The notes: generated by a model not told the origin, from the sequence alone. A stretch of 64,000 bases of DNA from Ravibacter sp964562455 (GCA_964562455.1 CAZLTN010000007.1:1-64000), one strand, 5' to 3'; shown: positions 31,612-40,538, counted from the first letter of the stretch. Numbers and translations are program-made.

Positions 31612-34125
31612 TCACTTTCCCATAAGTGGATCCGTTACACTTTCCTTACCTGTTTCAACGTGCCCTGCATACCGTTTGATTGTTTCTGACTGATCAATCT
31701 GCAGGCTGACATCGTACCAATTGTGACTTTTATCAAGCTTCACCAACCCGGATGACTGTCCCGCCGCCTGGATCTTCAGGTTTAGCGGCTTTTCTCCATA
31801 AGCATTGTCAATAATGGAAACCGCAACAGCCTTTGTGCCATTGTTGTTTATCCTGAATTGCAGGTCACCATTCAGTTTACCTGCTTTGTCCCGGACATAT
31901 GCACTGGAAACAATGACATCCGAATCCCGGCCGTCACCGGAGAATTCCCTGAAAAATCCATTCGGTCCATAAACCCTCAGATGATATTTCCCGCCTTCGA
32001 AGTCCGGTACGTTCCAGGTTTGCTTTAATGTGTCCCCGGCTTTGACTGCGTAATTCCAGACACGAAGCTCTTCTCCCTTATACGGGTTTATGGCATAAAT
32101 AATAAAGGGTGCTCCTGCAGATTTTTCACCAAAAACCTTATTTCCTGCATGCAGGGATATCTCAAACGTTTTTTTGTCTTTGGAAAGAGCGCCTTCGACA
32201 TACAGCTCATACGGAATGGCACACGACGGCCGTGTGCCCGGTTCCTGCCTGGGCAGATAGGGGTTGGCTGAAGCATTCCTGTTAATTTCCGCAATTTCGC
32301 TTGCAGATAAAGATTTGAAATTCGAAGGCGAATCACGGAATTGTGCTTTATGGATAGTGGTCACAATTTCGTCACGATCAACTGGTTGCGGCTTCCTGTA
32401 GGTGGATGGATCGTAAGGCTGAAAAACAGAACTGATATTGCCGCAGATCGTCCTTCTCCATTCCGATATATTCGTCTCTTTTATTTTTTTGCCGGATTTA
32501 TGGCTTGTAAACTCTTCCAGGAACCGGATGATGGAAGTGTGGTCAAAAACCTGCGAACAAACCTTGCCCCCACGCGACCATGGAGAAGCAATTACCAGCG
32601 GAACCCGGAAGCCGAGCCCGATAGCGCCTTCCCTTGCATTGTCTTTGGGCACCTGCGACAGATCCTGCCCGAGCGTCACGTATTCAGTCTTGGTATCGAT
32701 CCCTTCTGAAACTTTCCCGGAATCGGCCTTAAACGGATTGGGAATCGAAAATGGCGGGATATGATCAAAGTAACCGTCATTTTCGTCATAACATAAAATA
32801 AAGATTGTCTTCTTCCAGACTTCAGGGTTCTGCGTCAGGATATCGAGGGTTTCCGAAACATACCAGGCGCCGTACCACGGTGCGGAAGGGTGATCCGAGA
32901 AGTTCTGCGGGGCCGCAAGATAAGAAACGGTCGGAAGCTTGCCTTCCTTCACATCTTTCCGGAACTGGTAGAAAATGTCACTTTTCGGAACCTGTACTTT
33001 CCTCTTCTCCCCGTTTTCTTCGTAGGTGATGGTGCTGAGCTTAAGATAATCCGGATCTCCCACATTGGATACAAATGCACGGTGATGCAGATCACGCTCC
33101 ATTGCGGAGAATTTTTTGAGATTTTCCTCGCTATATTGAGCGAGATCTTCCTCATATTTCTCCAGCAATGCCGCCTGGTTATCGTAGCTTTTTGAAAGCT
33201 TCACTTTTTCCTCTGCGGAAGCTGCCGCCAGCTTTTCCTTCAGATCTGATAACTCGGTTTTGAGCTTTTCAACTTCCTGCCTGGCATAGCGAATGTAACC
33301 TTCGGAAGATTTGACATGGTACTGTGCATACCGTTCCAGGGGATTACAGCCAAAATTGCTCAGCCAGGAACCCAGTCCCGGATGGAACTGCATGATCGCG
33401 CCTACTTCATTCTGATAAAATTTCCAGGAAACGCCTGCTTCCTGCAACCGCTCCGGGAACGTTTTCCATTTAACTGGTTTATTGATTGAAAAATAGCTGT
33501 TCCGTACTACTGCAAGTGAGTCAATATCAGGGGTTTCACGAATAGTGCCCGACCACAAATAATAGCGGTTCGGATGTGTGGGTGTCATCGACGAGCAAAA
33601 GTTCTGGTCGCAAACCGTGAACGCATCCGCAAAAGCATAGTAAAACGGAAGGTCTTCGCGATCGTAATAGCCGAGGGTAAGCGGCATATCCGAATATTCC
33701 TTACGGCTGGACCTCTTGGAAGTCAGCCATTTGTCGTACTTGCCGCCATTGTAGGCATCTACCTGTGATTCCCTCGAATGCGGCAGATCGTGCATCCAGG
33801 TAGCCTTGGTATTTTTGATGTCAAGGCGAAAGGGCGAATAGGTATCTCCCTTCCTGTCTGTCTGCAGCCATACCTTATTCTTGTTGGGCAGAGAAATGGC
33901 ACGGGGGTCATTGAAGCCCCGTACACCCTGAAGTTTGCCGTACGCATGGTCGAATGAACGGTTTTCCTGCATCAGGATAACAACATGCTCGGCATCGAGA
34001 TAAGTAGTGCCCGGATCAGGATGAATGGCCATGGCGCGCTGCACCGATTCGGGCAAAAAGCTCATCATTCCGGCCCCTCCGGTCAGGAGGGCAGCCTTTT
34101 TTAAAAACGCTCTTCTTGAATCCAT
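31612..34125 (-). CDS. Tat-exported phosphocholine-type phospholipase C
   Basis: The product (837 residues) begins with a twin-arginine signal (MDSRRAFLKKAALLTGGAGM). The phosphoesterase domain (about 45-560) has the family start HVVILMQENRSFDHAYGKL, TPTHPNRYYLWSG, LPTVSYLAAPQNFSDHPSAP and ILCYDENDGYFDHIPP. A coiled coil (about 285-345) interrupts it, as in related Bacteroidota proteins. Two C-terminal beta domains (about 640-835) of the DUF756 kind follow. The family cleaves phosphatidylcholine or sphingomyelin, or acts as an acid phosphatase. Its presence in a glycan-utilization island is unusual; a phosphorylated or phosphocholine-substituted glycan might be the real target, though this is speculation. 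The stop lies within the weakly possible GTG start of the downstream sulfatase. Confidence 0.9.
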   Translation of the reverse strand: MDSRRAFLKKAALLTGGAGMMSFLPESVQRAMAIHPDPGTTYLDAEHVVILMQENRSFDHAYGKLQGVRGFNDPRAISLPNKNKVWLQTDRKGDTYSPFRLDIKNTKATWMHDLPHSRESQVDAYNGGKYDKWLTSKRSSRKEYSDMPLTLGYYDREDLPFYYAFADAFTVCDQNFCSSMTPTHPNRYYLWSGTIRETPDIDSLAVVRNSYFSINKPVKWKTFPERLQEAGVSWKFYQNEVGAIMQFHPGLGSWLSNFGCNPLERYAQYHVKSSEGYIRYARQEVEKLKTELSDLKEKLAAASAEEKVKLSKSYDNQAALLEKYEEDLAQYSEENLKKFSAMERDLHHRAFVSNVGDPDYLKLSTITYEENGEKRKVQVPKSDIFYQFRKDVKEGKLPTVSYLAAPQNFSDHPSAPWYGAWYVSETLDILTQNPEVWKKTIFILCYDENDGYFDHIPPFSIPNPFKADSGKVSEGIDTKTEYVTLGQDLSQVPKDNAREGAIGLGFRVPLVIASPWSRGGKVCSQVFDHTSIIRFLEEFTSHKSGKKIKETNISEWRRTICGNISSVFQPYDPSTYRKPQPVDRDEIVTTIHKAQFRDSPSNFKSLSASEIAEINRNASANPYLPRQEPGTRPSCAIPYELYVEGALSKDKKTFEISLHAGNKVFGEKSAGAPFIIYAINPYKGEELRVWNYAVKAGDTLKQTWNVPDFEGGKYHLRVYGPNGFFREFSGDGRDSDVIVSSAYVRDKAGKLNGDLQFRINNNGTKAVAVSIIDNAYGEKPLNLKIQAAGQSSGLVKLDKSHNWYDVSLQIDQSETIKRYAGHVETGKESVTDPLMGK

Positions 34126-34156
34126 ATGAGTAGTGTTGGAGTTATAAAATGGATCC

Positions 34157-35617
34157 TTACGGAGCCTTCGCCGTCAGCGGATCATTGATCGTCTTCATTT
34201 TGGCTAATAACCTGCTTTTCAGCAAATCCCTTTGCCTGACGGCTACAGCGTCGCGGCTATGATAGAGATTTTGCTTTTCTGCCGGGTCGTTCGCCAGGTT
34301 GTAAAGTTCATGCCGGCGATTGTCTGAAAAGTCCAGCACAATTTTCCATTCCGGGGTGCGGTACGTTCTCAATTCCTTATATTCTGCATAAAGGTCATTG
34401 TCCCAACCCCGGGTTTTTCCATGGAGCAAGGGTAAAATACTCTTTCCCCTCAGCGTCAGGCGTTCAGTGGGCTTACCGCCTGTCATTTCAAGCACAGTCG
34501 GAAACCAATCCGTAAAATCAACGGTCTCATTTATTATGACGGGTGAGAAAATCTTTCCCGGCCAGTAAATAATGGCCGGTACCCGCAATGTGTTGTCATA
34601 CAGGTTAGGCCTCACAGTGCCGTAAATACCCTTCGGATCCGATTCGTCTGCGGTCAGCCACCACCCGCTTCCCTTATGCCACAGGCCATTATGGCCCAGC
34701 ATATAGCCATGATCTGAAGTGAAGATGATTACCGTGTTTTCCAGGAGGGAATGGCTTTCCAGGAAACTGATCAGCCTGCCCATATTCCGGTCGATGGAAT
34801 GGACGCTTGCATGGTACTCACGTATCATCCGTTCCAGCAAAGGCTTATCGAGGTTAGGGAAATCGGGGTCAGGTAGTTTCACCGACAAAGTATCCCAATA
34901 AGGTGTGTCCTCCGGGTTCAGCGGAAGCCAGGAGCGCCCCTTGTAGGTGGGTTTTCTGCCTTCGGGGAACTTCACATTTGCGTGTGGCGCCCAATAATGT
35001 AATGACAGGAAGAACGGCTTGCCGGTACGCGCAGGATCCAGTTCCTGCATATATTTCATGGCATAATCGGTCAATGCGTCCTCTGTGTAAGTGCCTTCGG
35101 CGGTATGCCACTTGTCTTCGATCATGATTTCGGGCGACATAGATTGCATTCCTCCATGAGGAAAGCCCGTAAATCTGCCGTAGCCCCTTTGCCGGGGCAT
35201 ATATGCATCCTTGTATTCTCCGAGGTGCCACTTTCCGACCAGCGCGGTGTTGTAGCCGCCGGCCTGCAGAACACCGGGGAGTGTAGAAAGTTCCAGCGAC
35301 AAGCCGCCGGCAGTGTTCTGGGGAATGATGTCTGTGACCCCGGTTTCACTGGGGTATCTGCCCGAAATCAGGGCTGCGCGCGACGGACTGCATACTGCTC
35401 CGTTTGCAAAGCAATTCCTCAAAGAGATACCCGCCCCGGCCATTTTATCCAGGACAGGTGTATACGAGTTTGGCCCCCCGCCTTTACCCAGGGCCCAGGC
35501 ACCCATATCGTCCGCAACGACGAACACTATGTTAGGCTGCAGCGGGTGCGCGGGCTGCGACAGGCTGCCTGCAATGCCGGCACAATAGATAAGTACAGGC
35601 AGGAGCGTACCTTTCAT
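34157..35617 (-). CDS. Sulfatase (arylsulfatase-like)
   Basis: With the ATG at 35617 the product has 486 residues and a signal peptide (VLIYCAGIAGSLSQ). The longer frame overlaps the upstream gene and is not needed. The sulfatase core is complete: NIVFVVADDMG, C76-S-P-S-R in ANGAVCSPSRAAL, GKWHLGEY with the catalytic lysine and histidine, and IIFTSDHGYMLGHNG. It lacks the HEAT-like extension of its neighbour. The GKWHLG-bearing group acts on sugar 4- or 6-sulfates in characterized relatives, but the position here cannot be told from sequence. The gene follows the beta-helix protein by 25 bases and precedes the phospholipase by 31, so the three are probably in one transcript. Confidence 0.92.
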   Translation of the reverse strand: MKGTLLPVLIYCAGIAGSLSQPAHPLQPNIVFVVADDMGAWALGKGGGPNSYTPVLDKMAGAGISLRNCFANGAVCSPSRAALISGRYPSETGVTDIIPQNTAGGLSLELSTLPGVLQAGGYNTALVGKWHLGEYKDAYMPRQRGYGRFTGFPHGGMQSMSPEIMIEDKWHTAEGTYTEDALTDYAMKYMQELDPARTGKPFFLSLHYWAPHANVKFPEGRKPTYKGRSWLPLNPEDTPYWDTLSVKLPDPDFPNLDKPLLERMIREYHASVHSIDRNMGRLISFLESHSLLENTVIIFTSDHGYMLGHNGLWHKGSGWWLTADESDPKGIYGTVRPNLYDNTLRVPAIIYWPGKIFSPVIINETVDFTDWFPTVLEMTGGKPTERLTLRGKSILPLLHGKTRGWDNDLYAEYKELRTYRTPEWKIVLDFSDNRRHELYNLANDPAEKQNLYHSRDAVAVRQRDLLKSRLLAKMKTINDPLTAKAP

Positions 35618-35642
35618 GCTGCAGGTCGGAAGGAGCGGTAGC

Positions 35643-36941
35643 TTAATCATTCACTTTTTTAAGATTGACTTCCGTTATATTTTTCATTTCCGCCCGATCC
35701 ATTGCATAGAGGACCACTTCCTTCTGGTGCCCGGAATAAAGAATGTTCATAAAGTGACAATCTGCCGCCGGGGCCTCCACCATCACGGCAGAATGGCCGT
35801 CTGTCATTACATTCATCACATAGATATTATTCAACTTCCCGGGCAGCGACAACGCGCCATAGCCTTTTCCGCCTATCAGCACCGAATTATGGCGGCCGCC
35901 GTGTCCTTTCATCTCTTTCGATATCAATCCCTCGATGTATACATGGTGTATGCTTGCGCTGTCGCTTGCACGAATGGCTACTCCCCTGCAGATCGACTCG
36001 CAATTGATATTTGTAATAAAAATCTGCTCCGTATCATCTGCGGGCCCATACCAGCGGCTCCTGGTAACCATCGTAGAATTAAGGCTTCCGTTGACCGGGT
36101 TTAGAGCAGGCCTGACGTCAAGGCTTGAAAGTGCAATGAAATCATCGCCGGTAAACCCGGAGATATTATTGAGGCGAAAATTCTTGCATCCCTGCCTGAG
36201 ATCTATCCCGTCTTTATTGAACACTTTTACCGTCTTTCCGCCGATCCCGATCTCTTCGGGATTATAAAGGAAAATATCGCTCAGTTCTGCATTATGTGTC
36301 CGTTCAAAACTGACTGCCCAGGCGTGAGAATTTTCAATCCTGACGTTTTTGAGCGAGAATCCGTCGACCTGCGCTATCAGGATCATGATATTCCGCCAGT
36401 CGCCGGTTTGCTTCCTGTCCGGCCTGGCGGCATCGGTACCATAGCTGATCCTCCAGTTACCTTTTTTTCGCTCGGCGTCGGGATCAAGCGTGAGCTGTCT
36501 GCCGCTGTCGCCTGTCGAGCGGGGATTGTCAGCTCCTTTAAGCACCACTTTTCCCACACCGACCAGGTGGATATTTTTACTCCAGACCGGGTTTTCTATA
36601 CCGGCTCCTACATTATCGCTCCGGAACATATTGTCCCTGCAGGAGTCGGAGAGCTGAATTGTGCAGTTATCCAGCATGACGGTCATGTCACCAGGCAGCA
36701 GAATTGCTTCGTCCAGCTTCCAGATATTGGTTCCGTTGGCATTTTGTCGGGGTATCCTGACGAGGTTTGTAGTCCCGCGGGCTGCGCGGATAGCCTGCCG
36801 GATCCTTTCGCTGTCGGTCCCCGAGAAGTTGTTTGGGGTAATTTCTTCGATGTACCGTCCGAAAGATTTCGCCGTTTCAGGCGCAAAAACCAGGGTAAGA
36901 TAAAGCAGAATGTGGAATGGTATCCTTGTCAGAATTCGCAT
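35643..36941 (-). CDS. Exported right-handed beta-helix protein, polygalacturonase (GH28)-like
   Basis: The 432-residue product has a signal peptide (HILLYLTLVFAPETAKS) and then a pectin-lyase-type start (IRQAIRAARGTTNLVRIP) leading into a right-handed beta-helix. The central block KDGIDLRQGCKNFRLNNISG followed by FTGDDFIALSS corresponds to the NTDGID and GDD motifs of GH28 polygalacturonases. The other GH28 signatures (GHG and RIK) are not obvious, although GVAIRASDSASIHHVYIEG occupies a similar place. So it may hydrolyse an acidic or substituted glycan, or belong to an epimerase-like or inactive branch. It lies within the sulfatase cluster and would act on the same polymer. A decayed sulfatase 5' end lies just upstream. 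Confidence 0.78.
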   Translation of the reverse strand: MRILTRIPFHILLYLTLVFAPETAKSFGRYIEEITPNNFSGTDSERIRQAIRAARGTTNLVRIPRQNANGTNIWKLDEAILLPGDMTVMLDNCTIQLSDSCRDNMFRSDNVGAGIENPVWSKNIHLVGVGKVVLKGADNPRSTGDSGRQLTLDPDAERKKGNWRISYGTDAARPDRKQTGDWRNIMILIAQVDGFSLKNVRIENSHAWAVSFERTHNAELSDIFLYNPEEIGIGGKTVKVFNKDGIDLRQGCKNFRLNNISGFTGDDFIALSSLDVRPALNPVNGSLNSTMVTRSRWYGPADDTEQIFITNINCESICRGVAIRASDSASIHHVYIEGLISKEMKGHGGRHNSVLIGGKGYGALSLPGKLNNIYVMNVMTDGHSAVMVEAPAADCHFMNILYSGHQKEVVLYAMDRAEMKNITEVNLKKVND

Positions 36942-36983
36942 GGTTGTAAATGATTCCCATTCGTCAAAAGCACGCTTTCGCGG

Positions 36984-37117
36984 TCATTTACTGAACAATA
37001 GTTCGGGTTTAGGAAATCGCATCCCTGCTTTTGCTTCTTCCCGCCGGTTCAAAGCGACCAATCCGGCTGTTAGCGCCGGGATCAGCATGGTACGACGAGC
37101 TGTTTTCTGAAAGTCAG
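36984..37117 (-). pseudogene. Fossil 5' end of a sulfatase gene
   Basis: On the minus strand this stretch matches the start of the sulfatase gene at 50574-52181 almost base for base in blocks: TGACTTTCAGAAAACAG (17 bases), GGATTGGTCGCTTTGAACC (19) and AAGCAAAAGCAGG (13). It covers the signal peptide and its cleavage region. The start codon has become CTG, a frameshift follows the first ten codons, and the whole catalytic domain is gone; the shifted frame runs to a TGA at 36984-36986. The fossil also keeps part of the upstream A-rich leader. A sulfatase gene once stood here between the DUF4038 and beta-helix genes. Confidence 0.85.
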
Positions 37118-37170
37118 ATCGATTTTTTGTTTAATAACATGAATTCAGGATGAGGTTCAGCTCGTCGTAC
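37090..37170. repeat. 13-base inverted repeat spanning the sulfatase fossil start
   Basis: GTACGACGAGCTG (37090-37102) and its exact complement CAGCTCGTCGTAC (37158-37170) face each other across 55 bases. The left arm replaces normal sulfatase sequence within the fossil, so the pair arose during or after its decay. It may be a terminator-like structure for the DUF4038 gene or the scar of a small mobile element. Confidence 0.6.
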
Positions 37171-37177
37171 ATAATGG

Positions 37178-38797
37178 CTATTCTTTCTCCAAAACCAGCA
37201 CATGGTCGCCTTCCCCGGGAGAAGCCGCCTCGATGAGACCCTGCCCCGAAATCAGCCTGGCTTTTACCGTTTGGCCCGATTCGGGATCAAACCAGCTCCC
37301 TTTGTAGTTTATCCCGAATGGATTACGGATTTTGATATTAGCCCTGACCGGTACGTAGGCCATGATAGTGTGGTGGTCGTCGGAACGTACTACTGAGATG
37401 TGCGCTCCTGGCTCCGTACCCTGCTGTACCAGAAGCCCGGGAGCAGGTTTTAGCTGCCACCAGTCGTACTGCCTGATAAAGCGGGCGAGCTTGCCGACCT
37501 GTATGCTTCCCGGTAAGCGGATGCTCTCGTCCCAGGTTCTCAGGTAGGCCGGTTTGTGATGGTTGAGGATTTCCTCCCCTTTGCGTATCCATGGCCAGAT
37601 GGCATTGGCACCATAGGCAATACCTGCCACGGGTGTAGCAAACACGCTCCAATAGCTGGCGTTACGCACTTCGTCGCCTTTAATGGCTGGAGAAATATCC
37701 TCGTAGCACGGTTCGAGGTTGATAATCGCCTTGGGCGGTAGTTTTGTCCATTCGCGGGTTACAGGGCCTTGGGTAATCCAATCGATCGTATTAGGGTGGG
37801 CGCTGTGGCCGGTCTGGTAGCCGATGATGTCCAGCCAGCTTTCCTGTGCATATTCTTTACCGATCCATGATCTGCCCATGGAGTGTAATGCGACGACCCC
37901 GGGGTGCTCCTTCCCGAAAACGGCTCTTCCGATGTTTTTCCAGCGCTGTTCGTATTCGTTTATGTAGTTGCCGTCGCCGCCGAGGATCCAGATCACATGG
38001 TGGCCGCCATACCGGGCCACCATGTAGTTGGCGAGTAAAACGGCCTCTGGTTCGGGCAGATAGTATCCGGGACTGAACTCTCTTCCCGTAGAAACGGGCA
38101 GCGCCCACAGGAGAACCGGTGCGGCCACCAGGCCGTGCCGGTTGATGGCATCTATTTTTTTGTCCAGGTGTTTAAAATAAAGCGGGTTGATCCTGATACG
38201 TCCGCTACCTTCAAACGCCACATGCCCTTCGCTGTTTTTATCCCCTCCTCTCCATTGTGTAGCGGCAAACTGGATGACATTGTACTGGTTTTTTACACGG
38301 TCGGCAAGGTAGGTGTCCCATTCTGCTTCGGTTGATTTGAGCGTGCCGTTCCAGGCAGTGCAGGCCGCCAGGAAAAAGGGATCCCCATTGGCATGAGAGA
38401 GGTAATAAGACCCCTCAGACCGGACGATGGTTCCTTTGGCGTAAATGTCCCTCTGGTCATTTGAAGGAGTACTCTCGAAGGTGCCTTTTATTCCATGCAG
38501 ACCCGTATTGAGGGTGTCGGATGCCACCGAACGATAGGCCCAGGTGCCGGTTTCACCGGGTTGGAAACGGACTTTCCAGGTCCTTTCTCCGTCCCAGAAA
38601 CCGTTTACCGTGCAGATTTTCCCGGTAGGAGATTGAAAGGTGACAGCAAAACGCTGCAGGTCATACAAAGGATTGTTATAGCTTTTGGCGCTTGTAAATT
38701 CCTTTTCAAAGATTGTCCATACGGGTGTCTGTCCGAAGGCCGGCGCGAGTGTGTAAAGAAAAAGCAGTGCGCATAATAGCAAATAATTTACATTCAT
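37178..38797 (-). CDS. DUF5060/DUF4038 glycoside hydrolase (apiosidase-like)
   Basis: The 539-residue product has a signal peptide (YTLAPAFGQ) and three parts. First is a beta-sandwich of the DUF5060 kind (about 25-112, VNGFWDGERTWKVRFQPGETG). Next is a TIM barrel of the DUF4038 type (about 120-440, with ANGDPFFLAACTAWN, LVAAPVLLWALPV, HHVIWILGGDGN and KAIINLEPCYED). Last is a small beta domain often labelled collagen-binding (about 450-535). DUF4038 proteins include the GH140 apiosidases and related retaining enzymes acting on branched plant and microbial glycans; the glutamate in NLEPCYE is a good candidate nucleophile. Here it would act with the beta-helix protein and the sulfatases on one polymer. 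Confidence 0.85.
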   Translation of the reverse strand: MNVNYLLLCALLFLYTLAPAFGQTPVWTIFEKEFTSAKSYNNPLYDLQRFAVTFQSPTGKICTVNGFWDGERTWKVRFQPGETGTWAYRSVASDTLNTGLHGIKGTFESTPSNDQRDIYAKGTIVRSEGSYYLSHANGDPFFLAACTAWNGTLKSTEAEWDTYLADRVKNQYNVIQFAATQWRGGDKNSEGHVAFEGSGRIRINPLYFKHLDKKIDAINRHGLVAAPVLLWALPVSTGREFSPGYYLPEPEAVLLANYMVARYGGHHVIWILGGDGNYINEYEQRWKNIGRAVFGKEHPGVVALHSMGRSWIGKEYAQESWLDIIGYQTGHSAHPNTIDWITQGPVTREWTKLPPKAIINLEPCYEDISPAIKGDEVRNASYWSVFATPVAGIAYGANAIWPWIRKGEEILNHHKPAYLRTWDESIRLPGSIQVGKLARFIRQYDWWQLKPAPGLLVQQGTEPGAHISVVRSDDHHTIMAYVPVRANIKIRNPFGINYKGSWFDPESGQTVKARLISGQGLIEAASPGEGDHVLVLEKE

Positions 38798-38807
38798 AGG
38801 CTGCTAA

Positions 38808-38844
38808 AATATCGGGAGCATTTACACAAAACACTCCCGATATT
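38808..38844 (-). promoter_or_regulatory. Hairpin in the leader of the DUF4038 gene
   Basis: AATATCGGGAG and CTCCCGATATT form a perfect 11-pair stem with a 15-base loop, ending only 10 bases before the start codon at 38797 on the minus strand. A short T run follows. It could end transcripts from upstream or limit ribosome access. Confidence 0.55.
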
Positions 38845-38979
38845 CATTTATACCTATTACGCTATTATCAATGCTCTTGATTTTGAGAAAAAAGTACGAT
38901 CGGAAGGTTGTGATCCGGGATTGTAGAATGACAGATGAAATAATCATCCTTAAAAATATGTGGACTGGCGATCTGTTGT

Positions 38980-39034
38980 GACATAACCCGGATTATCATC
39001 GAATGTGTATTCAGCAATAATCCGGGGTTATGTC
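38980..39034 (-). terminator. Long hairpin after the FAD-oxidoreductase gene
   Basis: GACATAACCCGGATTAT pairs with ATAATCCGGGGTTATGTC (17 pairs, one bulge) across a 20-base loop, 8 bases beyond the stop of the oxidoreductase gene. There is no U-tract, so it may be an mRNA-stabilizing 3' end or a REP-like repeat instead of a classical terminator. No gene lies in the 245-base gap around it (38798-39042). Confidence 0.55.
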
Positions 39035-39042
39035 TGGGTAGC

Positions 39043-40464
39043 TTACAAACGGATTTTGTCGAGTACTTCTTTAGCCTCTTTCCAGGCTACCTGATGGGCG
39101 AGCCTTTTACTACTTGCGGCAACGGCTGAAACTACTCCTGCCGCCTCGCCCATTGCAACCGCATTGCCCGTTACGCGATAACTGGCATGTGCAATAAAAT
39201 CGCCGCTTATACAACGCCCGGCCATCATGAGCCCGTCAACATCTTTGGCGATTAATGCTCTTATCGGAATTTCGTAAGGGGTCATTCTGATACCTCCTTT
39301 TGAGATAGGTTCTTTATCGTTGGTCTCCTGGTTTGGTGCGTGAATATCCACACCGAAAGTCACCCTGGCAACGGCGTCATCATATTTTGAGCCATTTATG
39401 AGGTCAAGCTTTGTCATAGTGTGACGTCCGTGCAGCCTTCTGCCGTCCCTTATGCCAATATGATCTGCGCTCGCCACTACCTGCAGCTTCTCCCATGGCT
39501 GACCAGATGCGGCGAGCCTTTTGGCTATCTCGTGAACTTCAGCCCTGGCACTAACTGTCGCTTTGCTTACTGCCCTGGCATCAAAAGCCTTGACGTCATA
39601 TTCATGATTGAGCATCAGCATGACCAGGTTATCCCTGATCGGAAATATGGTTGGATGTCCGTAAGAGGGATTGAGTCCGACCTTCCTGATCTCCTCCTTA
39701 AACGCCAGTGCAGATGGCACATGCACATCTCTCAAATCAGTTATAAGCGGATCATACATCGACATAAATTTTTTAAACTTAGTTACGTCGTCGACCACCG
39801 CCAGCGCATTTAATGTCAGCGGTTGACAAGGACAGACGTCACCGCCATGACCGATATCCCAGCCATTTCCTGCCAACGCTCCCAGATCTCCGTCGCCCGT
39901 AGTATCGATAAAAGCCTTGGCTTTCCATGCCTCCCGGCCTGACTTGGATTCGGTTGCTATGGTCGTCAACCGGTTGTTCTCTTTATATGCAGCTACAACC
40001 CGTGTGTGCAGTATAAAATCCACTCCTGATTCGGTACACATCTGCTCGAGAAGCAGCTTCATGTATTCGGGAGAGTAGGTGAATTTATCTTCATTGGTAT
40101 TTCGCTTTCCTCCCAGCTTGTTGAGCCTTTCTTTTATTTCCTTTGTGATTCCCGGCTTGTCAAAATCAAAGATAAAAGTCAGCAATCCGGAGGTCCATAC
40201 ACCACCCAGGCAGCCTCCAAGTTCCAGCAGCAGTGTTTTTGCTCCCGAACGGGCAGAAGAAATAGCCGCTGCAATACCTGCCGGGCCGCCGCCGCAAACT
40301 ATTACATCATATTCACCTGCTACCGGGATTTTCCGGGAAGGCTCGTTAAATGCCGGATCATTTCCTACTTCAGCCTTGATACTGCTTTTTCCAAAAGTCG
40401 GAAGAACGGAGGCAGCTCCTCCTATCGCCGATGCCGCCAGGAATTTACGTCTGTTGTATTTCAT
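39043..40464 (-). CDS. Tat-exported FAD-dependent oxidoreductase (FAD_oxidored family)
   Basis: The 473-residue product has a twin-arginine signal (MKYNRRKFLAASAIGGAAS) and a full FAD-binding fold: YDVIVCGGGPAGIAAAISSA as dinucleotide loop, then LLELGGCLGGVWTSGLL, AFIDTTGDGDLGALAG and the C-terminal GLMMAGRCISGDFIAHASYR followed by VTGNAVAMG. This pattern is that of the FAD_oxidored family, which is common in glycan-utilization loci of Bacteroidota and sometimes labelled xanthan-lyase-associated. The reaction is not known; oxidation of a sugar or its carboxylate, or helping a beta-elimination, is possible. It follows susD by 103 bases, so it probably belongs to the first sigma/FecR/SusC/SusD operon, with the GGCCTTGCG-type palindrome between them. 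Confidence 0.88.
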   Translation of the reverse strand: MKYNRRKFLAASAIGGAASVLPTFGKSSIKAEVGNDPAFNEPSRKIPVAGEYDVIVCGGGPAGIAAAISSARSGAKTLLLELGGCLGGVWTSGLLTFIFDFDKPGITKEIKERLNKLGGKRNTNEDKFTYSPEYMKLLLEQMCTESGVDFILHTRVVAAYKENNRLTTIATESKSGREAWKAKAFIDTTGDGDLGALAGNGWDIGHGGDVCPCQPLTLNALAVVDDVTKFKKFMSMYDPLITDLRDVHVPSALAFKEEIRKVGLNPSYGHPTIFPIRDNLVMLMLNHEYDVKAFDARAVSKATVSARAEVHEIAKRLAASGQPWEKLQVVASADHIGIRDGRRLHGRHTMTKLDLINGSKYDDAVARVTFGVDIHAPNQETNDKEPISKGGIRMTPYEIPIRALIAKDVDGLMMAGRCISGDFIAHASYRVTGNAVAMGEAAGVVSAVAASSKRLAHQVAWKEAKEVLDKIRL

Positions 40465-40515
40465 GGGTAGAAAATTATAATAGGTTTTTAATTAGGATTT
40501 TGCTTCAGGGGGTGA

Positions 40516-40538
40516 AGCCGCAGGCCCTGCGGCTGTAC
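40516..40538. repeat. Copy of the GCCGCAGGCCCTGCGGC palindrome family
   Basis: AGCCGCAG-GCC-CTGCGGCT (40516-40534) is a perfect 8-pair hairpin, followed by GTAC as in the copy at 7259. It lies between susD and the FAD oxidoreductase gene. Confidence 0.6.

Noticed and set aside
31598..31615. GTG start overlapping the phospholipase stop for the sulfatase at 29684
   Set aside because: The paralogue at 50574 starts at the position matching the ATG at 31597. Coupling through the GTGA overlap cannot be fully excluded.
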